Positions 15,867-24,190 of a stretch of 34,500 nucleotides of DNA are shown here, in pieces (position 1 is the stretch's first letter; every line of letters starts with the position of its first letter). The DNA is from Acinetobacter bereziniae LMG 1003 = CIP 70.12. GTDB lineage: Bacteria > Pseudomonadota > Gammaproteobacteria > Pseudomonadales > Moraxellaceae. The notes under the pieces are model-generated. The model was given only the letters and a program-made list of their open reading frames with translations, had not been told where the DNA came from and ran no database searches. Both the position numbers and the translations under genes were made by a program. The stretch lies in the NCBI RefSeq assembly GCF_000368925.1, contig NZ_KB849755.1, positions 1,756,953 through 1,791,452 of the forward strand. Reading direction: 5' to 3'.

Positions 15867-17480
15867 TTAAAGCCTTGACACTCCAAATCGTATTGGATTC
15901 AATTTTCGATGTTCAGCTTCGTAAATAGTTTCAAGCAAAAAAATCAATACTTTGCGTGTGTCTCTTGGATCGATAATTCCATCATCATGAAGCATTGCCG
16001 TATTGAATAAGGCGGTAGACTGTTGTTCTAATTTTGCGGCTGTACTTTGTTCCAAAAAGTCCAACATCTGTTCATTCGGCTCCATGCCTGAAGCTTTCTG
16101 TTTGCCTTCAGCCACAATCCGTAGCACCTTACCTGCTTGAGCAGACCCCATTACTGCCACATGTGAGTTTGGCCATGCAAAGATAAATTGTGGTGACAGT
16201 GGACGACCACACATGGCGTAATTTCCTGCGCCATATGACCCCGCAACAACAATTGAGATTTTTGGGACCGTCGTATTTGCTACTGCTTGGATCAACTTCG
16301 AACCATGTTTGATGATGCCGTTTTGTTCTGCATCTGTTCCAACCATAAAACCTGTGGTGTTATGTAAAAACAGTAAAGGACGCTTGGTTTGCTCGCAGAG
16401 ATGAATGAATTGAGCGGCTTTGGTTGCACCTTGTGGAGTAATCGGTCCATTATTGGTAATAATACCAATGTGTAATCCACCAATTTTTGCCCAACCGCAC
16501 ACGGTCAATGCATCATATTCTTGCTTCACTTCGAAGAAATCAGAATCATCGACAATCCGTGCAATCACTTCCTTCATATCAAAAGGTTGTTTGGGATTTG
16601 CAGGAATAATGCCGAGTAATTCCTCAGCAGGGTAACGTGGCTCTTGATAATTTAAATTGAGTTTTTGCGTTTGCTCTTTCCAATTGAGATGTTCAAATAC
16701 ATCACGTGCAATACGAATTCCATCTGCATCATTTTCAGCCAAGAATTCAGCCGTTCCAGCAACCTGTGCATGCATTTCCGCACCACCAAGTTCTTCAGCA
16801 GTGGCAACCTCACCTGTAGCGGCCAAAAGCAAAGGAGGACCTGCAAGCAACATCTCGGTTTGTTTGCGCACAGCAATCACATAATCAGATAAGCCCGGTT
16901 GATATGCCCCACCCGCTGTTGCATTACCATGTACTACAGAAACTTGGGGTAGACCTGCCGCAGAAAGTCTGGCTTGATTGGCAAAGGTCATTCCACCATA
17001 GGTAAATACTTCAGCCGCGTAGTTGAGATTTGCACCGCCACTTTCGGTCAGGGTCAGCATCGGTAATTTTTGTTCGAAAGCAATCGCTTGTAGGCGTAAG
17101 GTTTTTTGAACTCCCATCGGAGACATCGTCCCACCTTTGATCGCACTATTACTTGCAGAAATCAGACAGCGAACACCACTGACAAATCCAATCCCTGAAA
17201 TAATGCCCCCTCCTGCATCAGATCCATCTTTATCATCATGCATGCCGTAGCCGACTAAACCACACAACTCAACAAAAGGGGAATCCGCATCTAAGGCTAG
17301 ACGAACACGCTCATGTGGTAAAATTTTGCCTTTTTTATCAAATTTAGCTTTGGCAGCATAAGACTTTTCAATGTTCTTATTTTGAACTGCACGCACTTCA
17401 GCAATTTGATTCAATAATGCTTGTTTATTCTGTTCAAATTGCTCACTGCCGACTGCAATTTCGGATTGGAGAACAGTCAT
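15867..17480 (-). CDS. atuC: Geranyl-CoA carboxylase, carboxyltransferase beta subunit
   Basis: 537 residues of the acyl-CoA carboxylase beta family with two crotonase-like halves. The N-half has GMHDDKDGSDAGGGIISGIG and the oxyanion segment ESGGANL followed by GNATAGGAYQPGLSD (about residues 185-199). The C-half has NNGPITPQGATKAAQFI, FLHNTTGFMVG and VVAGSYGAGNYAM. It transfers CO2 from biotin on AtuF to the gamma-methyl carbon of geranyl-CoA. The 3-methylcrotonyl-CoA subunit LiuB is a close relative; context (AtuA, AtuB, no HMG-CoA lyase, TetR rather than MerR regulator) points to AtuC. The start overlaps the atuB stop in ATGA (17477-17480), and a strong AGGAGA site lies seven bases upstream. 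Confidence 0.87.
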   Translation of the reverse strand: MTVLQSEIAVGSEQFEQNKQALLNQIAEVRAVQNKNIEKSYAAKAKFDKKGKILPHERVRLALDADSPFVELCGLVGYGMHDDKDGSDAGGGIISGIGFVSGVRCLISASNSAIKGGTMSPMGVQKTLRLQAIAFEQKLPMLTLTESGGANLNYAAEVFTYGGMTFANQARLSAAGLPQVSVVHGNATAGGAYQPGLSDYVIAVRKQTEMLLAGPPLLLAATGEVATAEELGGAEMHAQVAGTAEFLAENDADGIRIARDVFEHLNWKEQTQKLNLNYQEPRYPAEELLGIIPANPKQPFDMKEVIARIVDDSDFFEVKQEYDALTVCGWAKIGGLHIGIITNNGPITPQGATKAAQFIHLCEQTKRPLLFLHNTTGFMVGTDAEQNGIIKHGSKLIQAVANTTVPKISIVVAGSYGAGNYAMCGRPLSPQFIFAWPNSHVAVMGSAQAGKVLRIVAEGKQKASGMEPNEQMLDFLEQSTAAKLEQQSTALFNTAMLHDDGIIDPRDTRKVLIFLLETIYEAEHRKLNPIRFGVSRL

Positions 17481-18388
17481 GTATTTTCTCCTATTGTTGA
17501 GTTATTTGATGAATTGCCTAATTGTTCTTTGAGTACATCTGGAATAAAAGCACGATGGAAGCCATTGAATGATTCGCTATTCACAGCATCCGCCAATGGA
17601 TACATACGCGTCCCTAAAGAAGCTGCTCCATCGATACGGAGTGTAACTCCAGAAATAAAACCTGCCGCTTCTGAGAGCAAATAACAGATTGCTGAAGAAA
17701 TTTCGGACTCTGTTCCCATACGTTTGAGTGGCACATTACCTGCCAAGCTTGGAATGATAAATTTGGCAAAATCACCTGAATAATTATCCATTCCCGATGA
17801 GATAATCCATCCTGGTGCGACACAGTTCACCCGAACACCTGAACGTCCCCATTCTACAGCCGCTGTTTTGGTCAAATTATCCACACCAGAACGGGCTGCA
17901 CCTGAGTGTCCCATTCCTGGCATGCCTCCCCACATATCGGCTGCCATATTGACAATACTGCCACCATGTTTTGCCATCCACTGGTTATATGCTTCTTTCA
18001 TTAAGTAGAAAGTGGCATGCAAGTTATTGCGTACCACGGCATCAAATCCATTGGCTGAAATACCTTCTAAGTTTGAAGGGAATTGCCCACCTGCGTTATT
18101 CACCAGACCATCAAGTTTGCCAAATTTTTCAATCACTTCAGCAATCATGTCTTTGACTTGTTGTTCTTCACGGTTATCGCAAACGATCTGATGTACTTTC
18201 CCACCATCTTCAATAATTTCTTGACTTACTTTATTGAGCTTTTCAATTTTCCGCCCAGTAATAACAACTTGAGCACCTAAAGATGCCAACTCATGCGCAG
18301 TACAGCGACCAATACCAGAGCCACCACCTGTCACAATAATGACTTTATCTTGAAAAGCATCCGATCTAAATATTGAGTGATAATGCAT
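17477..18388 (-). CDS. atuB: SDR-family dehydrogenase/reductase AtuB
   Basis: A 303-residue short-chain dehydrogenase. The dinucleotide loop TGGGSGIG is at residues 20-27, an NADP-type Arg follows in TGRKIEK, and NNAG is at 97-100. The usual YxxxK is absent: the region reads GMGHSGAARSGVDNLTKTAAVEW (residues 158-180 in part), resembling 2,4-dienoyl-CoA reductases (HAGAAK) with Arg in place of Lys. AtuB is part of the atu operon in Pseudomonas, but its step is not settled; an oxidation of citronellol/citronellal or a dienoyl-CoA reduction of the side chain are both possible. It overlaps atuC by four bases and lies 88 bases after atuA. Confidence 0.85.
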   Translation of the reverse strand: MHYHSIFRSDAFQDKVIIVTGGGSGIGRCTAHELASLGAQVVITGRKIEKLNKVSQEIIEDGGKVHQIVCDNREEQQVKDMIAEVIEKFGKLDGLVNNAGGQFPSNLEGISANGFDAVVRNNLHATFYLMKEAYNQWMAKHGGSIVNMAADMWGGMPGMGHSGAARSGVDNLTKTAAVEWGRSGVRVNCVAPGWIISSGMDNYSGDFAKFIIPSLAGNVPLKRMGTESEISSAICYLLSEAAGFISGVTLRIDGAASLGTRMYPLADAVNSESFNGFHRAFIPDVLKEQLGNSSNNSTIGENT

Positions 18389-18476
18389 TGTTTTATTTCC
18401 AATTTGTTTTCTTTTAGATTGCTTATTTCCTTAGCCTCCGCTTGATCAAGGCAAAGAATTCCACCTTGCCAGAAAC

Positions 18477-20267
18477 TTATACGGGCTTTAAATGTTTAGG
18501 AATTTTGACAGGCATATCCAACAGTTGTTGTGCAAAAGCTTTGCCTTGCGGATCAATACGTAAACTGGCAATTCCACCGCCACCCAGTGCATTTTCCAGC
18601 ATAAAATTCAGCGCATTCAATCCAGGAATTTCATAACGAATCACTTGAGATTTTTCTGGGTCTAACACATGCTGCATATATGCTTTGACATTTTCTTCAG
18701 TCAAGTTGGCACGAATCCAAGGCAAATATTCAGCTTGACGTGCAATCACCCCAATATTGCTATGGTTACCCTTGTCTCCACTACGCGCATGAGCGATTTC
18801 AACCAAAGGAACCGTTATTTCCTGACCTGAGAATTGGGCAATGTCTCCAACAGGCAATACATCATAGGTCTGTTCATTTGAACCTGATGGAATTTCAACT
18901 TTATGGCGCTGTCCAGCAATATCTATTTCTATATTGAGTGTTGATTTGTCCACTAAGAATGAAAAGAGTTTGATCACGGGTGAGGCTTTAGGGCGACCGC
19001 CAACGATGCCTGCCAGTGCAGGTGCCATTCCTGTAGATGCTTGTGCAATTTCCGAAGCAAAAAACAGACATGCTTCTTTAAACATATGTTTTACTGCAAT
19101 TTTGACCACGACTTCACGGCTTTGAATAGGTTTTGCATTGCCCCCATAAGTACTTTCAGTGCCCAATATCTCAACAGACTTTTCAGAAAATGGCGGCACT
19201 GAACGTAAAGCTAAAACACGTTCGCATTTATTAAGGATCGCATCTGCAATCACCTGAGCTTTTTCTGGTGCTTCACGCCCTGCGATCAAAAAGCTTACCA
19301 ACACCCGATATCCATCTGGGTAAGTTGCACTGACCTTATATTGCTGAGTGGGCGCTCGACCTTTTGCACCAATAACCAAAACCCGATCCTGTTCGAGTTG
19401 TTGTAATTTTACTTGGCTAAAATCCGCAGTGACATCGGGTAGCAAATAGGCTTGAGGATTACCGATTTCATAAACAATTTGTTCAGCAACTGTCGCAGTC
19501 GAAACCAGCCCCCCTGTACCTTTGGGTTTAGTTACAATGAATGAGGCATCGGATTTAACTTCAACAATCGGAAATCCCATATTGTCAAAACCTTGGACCA
19601 AACGCCAATCGGTGAAATTCCCCCCTGTGCATTGCGCACCACACTCAATGATATGACCTGCCAAAGCACCTTGGGCAAGTTTGTCATAATCATCCAAAGA
19701 CCATTGATATTCATGCAATAAGGGTGCAAGTACAACAGCAGAGTCCACCACTCGTCCTGTAATCACAATATCTACGCCTTGATCAAGGGCATCGCGAATT
19801 GGAATTGCACCGAGATAGGCATTACAACTGGCAAGCTGATCGGGTAAGTTTTCTCCACTAAACATTTCTTGAATATTTTGTGCTTTTAAAGTGGTCTGTT
19901 GAGCGAGTAAGTCATCTCCCAATACCACAGCAATTTTTAAATTTAAGCCTTGAGCATCAATCACTTTTTGCAAAGCATCACGACAAGCCAAAGGATTCAC
20001 CCCACCAGCATTGCTAATCACTTTAATATTTTTATCGCTAATTTTTTTAAGTAATGGTGTCATCACGCGACTAACAAAGTCTAAAGCATAGCCATGCTCA
20101 GGATTGACCATCATCGCTTTTGCCATGATTGACATCGTGATTTCAGAAAGGTAATCAAACACAAGGTAATCAATGTCAGACATATGTACCAGTTGAAATG
20201 CGGCAGTATTGGTATCGCCCCAGAAACCTGAGGCACATCCAATTTTCACAATACGCTGATCGTCCAT
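18477..20267 (-). CDS. atuA: Acyclic terpene utilisation protein AtuA (DUF1446)
   Basis: About 596 residues, the length of AtuA. The N-terminal DUF1446 domain starts KIGCASGFWGDTNTAAF and includes FDYLSEITMSIMAKA, SNAGGVNPLACRDAL and ITGRVVDSAVVLAPL. A smaller C-terminal AtuA-like domain follows (from about residue 490), with VEIAHARSGDKGNHSNIGVI. AtuA is needed for growth on citronellol and geraniol in pseudomonads, but its reaction is not firmly known. I chose the ATG at 20267, which has AGGTG upstream, over a GTG two codons earlier. First gene of the operon, divergent from atuR across an 18-base palindromic operator. This is the gene that most clearly marks the cluster as atu rather than liu. 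Confidence 0.9.
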   Translation of the reverse strand: MDDQRIVKIGCASGFWGDTNTAAFQLVHMSDIDYLVFDYLSEITMSIMAKAMMVNPEHGYALDFVSRVMTPLLKKISDKNIKVISNAGGVNPLACRDALQKVIDAQGLNLKIAVVLGDDLLAQQTTLKAQNIQEMFSGENLPDQLASCNAYLGAIPIRDALDQGVDIVITGRVVDSAVVLAPLLHEYQWSLDDYDKLAQGALAGHIIECGAQCTGGNFTDWRLVQGFDNMGFPIVEVKSDASFIVTKPKGTGGLVSTATVAEQIVYEIGNPQAYLLPDVTADFSQVKLQQLEQDRVLVIGAKGRAPTQQYKVSATYPDGYRVLVSFLIAGREAPEKAQVIADAILNKCERVLALRSVPPFSEKSVEILGTESTYGGNAKPIQSREVVVKIAVKHMFKEACLFFASEIAQASTGMAPALAGIVGGRPKASPVIKLFSFLVDKSTLNIEIDIAGQRHKVEIPSGSNEQTYDVLPVGDIAQFSGQEITVPLVEIAHARSGDKGNHSNIGVIARQAEYLPWIRANLTEENVKAYMQHVLDPEKSQVIRYEIPGLNALNFMLENALGGGGIASLRIDPQGKAFAQQLLDMPVKIPKHLKPV

Positions 20268-20319
20268 TTTCACACCTATCTTGTTTTGATTGTTCTGAAT
20301 AAAATTTATGCATCAATTT

Positions 20320-20337
20320 ACCAAGCAAGCGCTTGGT
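20320..20337. promoter_or_regulatory. Palindromic operator in the atuA-atuR divergent promoter region
   Basis: The sequence ACCAAGCAAGCGCTTGGT has perfect 7-base arms around four bases, the usual form of a TetR-family operator. It lies between the atuA and atuR starts. On the minus strand a TTTACA (20338-20343) and TAAATT flank it at 18 bases, so a repressor bound here would cover the atuA promoter. AtuR is the obvious candidate and is expected to release the site when a pathway acyl-CoA or terpene intermediate appears; this is inference. Confidence 0.7.
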
Positions 20338-20416
20338 TTGTAAAGTACAAAATGTTATCCTAAATTGGCAAATGTGTTAAAACGCATTTCAAACAATAAA
20401 AAAATGGCTTAACTTT

Positions 20417-21034
20417 ATGGAAAAAAATGATCCGATGATCGCTAATTCAATCAATGATATTCAACCCATTGCCTGTTTTGATGACAGCCCTAGAGGTCGT
20501 TTATTGCTGGGTGCTGCCTACCTTTTTCACAAACAAGGTTATGCCAAAACAACTGTGCGTGAGTTAGCCAATTTTATTGGAATTCAATCAGGTAGCTTGT
20601 TTCATCATTTTAAAAGTAAGGATGATATTCTTGCCCATGTGATGCAACAGACCATTATTTATAATCATGCTCGTCTGTTGGATGCGATTAAAATATCAGA
20701 TGATCCTGAGCAACAATTGAAACATTTAATTAAAGCTGAACTGATCTCTATTAGCGGTGATACAGGTTCAGCGATGGCTGTTCTGGTTTATGAATGGTTT
20801 GCTTTATCCAAACCAAGACAGGATGAGTTGCTTAAACTTCGCAATGCTTATGAAGACATTTGGCTGACTGTGATTGAAAAGCTACGTGAACTCAATAAAG
20901 TCCAACATGATGCTTTTATTTGGCGTCGCTTATTGGGAGGTGCAATTGCTTGGACAGTGACGTGGTATAAACCCAACGGTAAAATGACAATGGATGAATT
21001 GACTGAAACCGTTTTAAGTATGGCTTTGAAATAA
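20417..21034 (+). CDS. atuR: TetR-family transcriptional regulator, probable AtuR
   Basis: A 205-residue TetR protein. The N-terminal helix-turn-helix is clear: RLLLGAAYLFHKQGYAKTT, then VRELANFIGIQSGSLFHHF and KSKDDILAHVM (about residues 28-75). The C-terminal 130 residues form the ligand-binding and dimer domain. It is divergent from atuA across a palindrome, the arrangement known for AtuR, the repressor of the atu cluster in Pseudomonas aeruginosa. An unusual N-terminal tail of about 25 residues precedes the DNA-binding domain; a later start is possible. It may also control the acyl-CoA dehydrogenase pair at 21589-23996. Confidence 0.82.
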   Translation: MEKNDPMIANSINDIQPIACFDDSPRGRLLLGAAYLFHKQGYAKTTVRELANFIGIQSGSLFHHFKSKDDILAHVMQQTIIYNHARLLDAIKISDDPEQQLKHLIKAELISISGDTGSAMAVLVYEWFALSKPRQDELLKLRNAYEDIWLTVIEKLRELNKVQHDAFIWRRLLGGAIAWTVTWYKPNGKMTMDELTETVLSMALK

Positions 21035-21102
21035 ATATTGGTTGATTTCTCTGCGTCAATTTCTTATTTTTTTAAAATTCGAAATGAAATAGTTTTGTTT
21101 TC

Positions 21103-21534
21103 ATGATAAAACCGACAAAAATAATCGTTAAAACATACTCTCAACGACACATTACCGCTTCGGCAATTCACGCATTGGCTCAACGCTTTAATTTACTCTA
21201 TGATCATTTTATGCAAGATTGGGAATATGAGGTTGCTGATCCAAATCGTATTGATGAATTTATAGATGCTTATCTTTCAAATGAACTCAATGAAGACGAA
21301 AAATTTGCACTGATGGAAACGATTTTACAATCGTTTGAGGAATCTTCTAAAACGCTAGATTCAGATCAGCAATGGAACACAATTCTTCAGCTTTTAGAAG
21401 ATAACCTCGACATTCATGCAACGACAATTTGTTATTGGGCATGTGGAAATTCAGCTTACACGCTGTGTTGGAGAATAACGCCCGACTTACGGAAAATTAA
21501 ACTTCGAAATCATTTAAAAATTACCCCAAAATAA
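21103..21534 (+). CDS. Hypothetical cytosolic protein (143 aa)
   Basis: A 143-residue protein with no signal or membrane segment. It has an acidic, helical middle (DEFIDAYLSNELNEDEKFALMETILQSFEESSKTLD) and a short end with three Cys and a Trp pair (TTICYWACGNSAYTLCWRI) that then turns basic. The family is not recognised. It begins 68 bases after atuR on the same strand, so it may be cotranscribed with the regulator, and it converges on the acyl-CoA dehydrogenase gene. The sequence looks coding throughout, with codon use like its neighbours. Confidence 0.7.
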   Translation: MIKPTKIIVKTYSQRHITASAIHALAQRFNLLYDHFMQDWEYEVADPNRIDEFIDAYLSNELNEDEKFALMETILQSFEESSKTLDSDQQWNTILQLLEDNLDIHATTICYWACGNSAYTLCWRITPDLRKIKLRNHLKITPK

Positions 21535-21588
21535 AAGAGATTCTCCTTTGGCATTTCATCATAAACAGATCATTTAATTTGCAAAAAA

Positions 21589-22758
21589 TCAAAACCCCAA
21601 CTGCTTACTGATCAAATCCTTCATGATTTCTTCTGCACCACCACCAATCATATTAACCTTCACTTCACGGTAGATTCGTTCAGACTTCGTTCCACGCATA
21701 AAGCCCATTCCACCAAGCGTCTGTACCGCGGCATCTGCACAAAATTGCATGCATTGTGTTGCAACATTCTTCGACATACAAATCTGTGCGATTAAATCAC
21801 TTCCCTGTAATTCAGCTTTACTCATACGATAAGCTGTATCTTCCAACAGTGCCCGCGTATAGGTTAAACGCGTTGCCATATCCACCAGTTTATGACGTAC
21901 CACTTGATGATCAACCAAGCATTTACCAAAAGTTTTTCGATCTTTAGACCACTGTAAAGCTTCTTCATAACATACCAACGCATAACCATATGCCATAGAA
22001 GCTAACCAAAAACGCTCCATATTAAAGTTTTTCATAATCACTTTAAAACCTGCGTTTTCTTCTCCTAAAAGATTGTCTACAGGTACTTTGACCTGATCAA
22101 AATGCAAATGTGCTGTATCTGAAGCCCACCACCCCATTTTCTTTAACGGAGATTTGGTAATACCTTCACTATGCGCATCCACCAATAGCATCGAAATTCC
22201 ATTGGCACCTTTTATTTCTGGATTGGTTCTTACAGCAACAGTGTAATAGTCAGCTCGCATGCCTGAAGTAATAAAGGTTTTTTCTCCACTGAGCAGGTAA
22301 AAGTCACCGTCTCGTATCGCTTTAGTTTGTAAGGCAGCAACATCTGAACCACCAGTAGGTTCAGTGATTGCCAGCGCAGAAATTTTCTCGCCTGCAATAA
22401 TTTGTGGCATTACTTGGTCACGAATATGAGGCTGTGCAAAATAATGGATCGGAGGCGTTCCAATGGTATGAATCATCAGTGAGATATGTACTCCGCCTGA
22501 ACCCGCTTTAGCTGTTTCAACTGCTGCAAGGAACACATGAAATGCATCTGCGTCTGGTATTCCTCCATGATCTTCATCAAACCCTAAACCCAGTAGTCCT
22601 ATGGATGCAGCTTTTTGATAAAGTTCTCGTGGAAAACTTCCCGCCTCATCCCATTCATTGACATAAGGGCTGATTTCTTTTTCCACAAACTTCTTCACAC
22701 TGTCAGCAAATGCACGATGTTCAGCGGTGTAGTAAATCGGGTTATTTAAATGATCCAT
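21589..22758 (-). CDS. Acyl-CoA dehydrogenase, paralogue 2 of a tandem pair
   Basis: 389 residues with full acyl-CoA dehydrogenase architecture: TEPTGGSDVAAL (about residues 132-143), FITSG, MGWWASDTAHLHFD and the C-terminal LGGMGFMRGTKSERIYREVKV. The medium-chain catalytic Glu position is Gly (MIGGGAEEI), while NMERFWLAS places Glu248 where isovaleryl-CoA dehydrogenase has its base, as in AtuD. It is closely similar to the gene at 22833-23996, 74 bases upstream, so the two come from a duplication and are probably cotranscribed. The place next to atuR suggests branched isoprenoid-type acyl-CoA substrates; the exact one is unknown. Conserved GMGFMRGTKSERIYR supports a functional protein. Confidence 0.87.
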   Translation of the reverse strand: MDHLNNPIYYTAEHRAFADSVKKFVEKEISPYVNEWDEAGSFPRELYQKAASIGLLGLGFDEDHGGIPDADAFHVFLAAVETAKAGSGGVHISLMIHTIGTPPIHYFAQPHIRDQVMPQIIAGEKISALAITEPTGGSDVAALQTKAIRDGDFYLLSGEKTFITSGMRADYYTVAVRTNPEIKGANGISMLLVDAHSEGITKSPLKKMGWWASDTAHLHFDQVKVPVDNLLGEENAGFKVIMKNFNMERFWLASMAYGYALVCYEEALQWSKDRKTFGKCLVDHQVVRHKLVDMATRLTYTRALLEDTAYRMSKAELQGSDLIAQICMSKNVATQCMQFCADAAVQTLGGMGFMRGTKSERIYREVKVNMIGGGAEEIMKDLISKQLGF

Positions 22759-22832
22759 CTCTTGTTGTTCCCTGTTTATTTTTATAACACTTTATTTTCC
22801 ATACAATACTATCTTAACCAATTACTCAAATT

Positions 22833-23996
22833 CTAATAGCCCAATTGACGACTGGCGAGATCTTTCATGATTTCTTCTGCGCCTCCACCAATCATATTCA
22901 CTTTAACATCACGATAAATACGTTCAGACTTCGTTCCACGCATAAACCCCATCCCCCCCAAAGTTTGTACAGCTGCGTCTGCACAAAATTGCATGGTCTG
23001 CGTTGCCACATTTTTTAGCATACAGATTTGAGCAATCAATTCATTGCCCTGCATTTCAGGTTTTCCCAGACGATAAGCTGTATCTTCCAATAAAGCCAGT
23101 GTGGTGGTAAGACGAGTCGCCATGTCCACAAGTTTATGACGAACCACCTGATGATCTAACAAACGCTTGCCAAAGGTTTTACGTTCTCGTGCCCATTCCA
23201 AGGCCTCCTCATAGCAAGTTAGTGCAAAACCAAAACTACTTGCAGCAAGAAAAAAACGCTCCATATTAAAGTTATTCATAATCACCAAAAACCCCATATT
23301 TTCAGCACCTAATAAATGATGTGCTGGAACACGGACTTGATCAAAATGTAAATGTGCAGTATCTGAAGCCCACCACCCCATCTTGTCCAATTTTGACTTG
23401 CTAATGCCTTTGCTATGGGCATCAATCAATAACATAGAAATACCATTTGGACCTTTGGCATCTACATCTGTACGTACAGCGACCGTATAGTAATCTGCAC
23501 GAATGCCCGAAGTAATAAACGTTTTTTCTCCACTCACAATATAATCATCACCATCTCGTAGTGCTTTAGTTTTCAACGCCGCGACATCTGAGCCACCAGA
23601 TGGTTCGGTGATGGCTAAAGCGGAGATTTTCTCACCTGCTAAAATCTGCGTCAGCACTGTCTCTTTAATTTCATCTGAAGCAAAATGATTGATCGGCGGT
23701 GCGCCAATTGAATGTGACAATAAAGAAGCGCACAAACCACCTGAACCAGTTTTAGCAAGTTCAATGGAAGATAAAAGGACATGAAAAGCATCAGTTTCAG
23801 GGATTCCACCATAGCGTTCATCAAAACCTATGCCTAACAAGCCAATTTCAGCTGCTTTTTGATAAAGTTCTTTTGGAAATGTTTCAGCTTCTTCCCACTC
23901 ATTGATATGTGGCATTAACTCCTTTTGAACAAACTTACGAACTGAGTCTGCAAAGGCAAAATGCTGATCTGTATAGTAAATTGGGTTATGTTTCAT
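22833..23996 (-). CDS. Acyl-CoA dehydrogenase, paralogue 1 of a tandem pair
   Basis: 387 residues, the first gene of the pair. Motifs match its neighbour: TEPSGGSDVAALKTKA, GEKTFITSGIRADYYTVAVRT, MGWWASDTAHLHFDQV and the C-terminal TLGGMGFMRGTKSERIY followed by MIGGGAEEIMKDL. The likely catalytic Glu is Glu246 in NMERFFLA, the isovaleryl-CoA dehydrogenase position; the medium-chain position is Gly. By eye the two proteins are identical over most of their length and differ mainly in the first 60 residues and in substrate-side segments (for instance IHTIGTPPIHYF against SHSIGAPPINHF). Substrate unknown; a branched acyl-CoA is likely. Confidence 0.87.
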   Translation of the reverse strand: MKHNPIYYTDQHFAFADSVRKFVQKELMPHINEWEEAETFPKELYQKAAEIGLLGIGFDERYGGIPETDAFHVLLSSIELAKTGSGGLCASLLSHSIGAPPINHFASDEIKETVLTQILAGEKISALAITEPSGGSDVAALKTKALRDGDDYIVSGEKTFITSGIRADYYTVAVRTDVDAKGPNGISMLLIDAHSKGISKSKLDKMGWWASDTAHLHFDQVRVPAHHLLGAENMGFLVIMNNFNMERFFLAASSFGFALTCYEEALEWARERKTFGKRLLDHQVVRHKLVDMATRLTTTLALLEDTAYRLGKPEMQGNELIAQICMLKNVATQTMQFCADAAVQTLGGMGFMRGTKSERIYRDVKVNMIGGGAEEIMKDLASRQLGY

Positions 23997-24190
23997 CTTG
24001 ATGTGCTTCCCAGCATTATTTTTAAAAACTTATACTGACAGATTTTAAAGCATTTAAAGTTGCAGAAATGATCAATTTATAATTAAAAACATGTCAATTT
24101 TGCTGAAAACTCATGTATTAATTTCAGCTTCCATTTCAAAAATCCGTTACACTCTTAATAATTTCATTTTAATTTTTAGCTCTAGAAATA

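Noticed and set aside
11459..20273. A leucine-degradation (liu) cluster with methylcrotonyl-CoA carboxylase
   Set aside because: The carboxylase, dehydrogenase and hydratase would fit, but AtuA (DUF1446) and a DECR-like SDR are present, there is no HMG-CoA lyase or MerR regulator, and the gene order matches atu.
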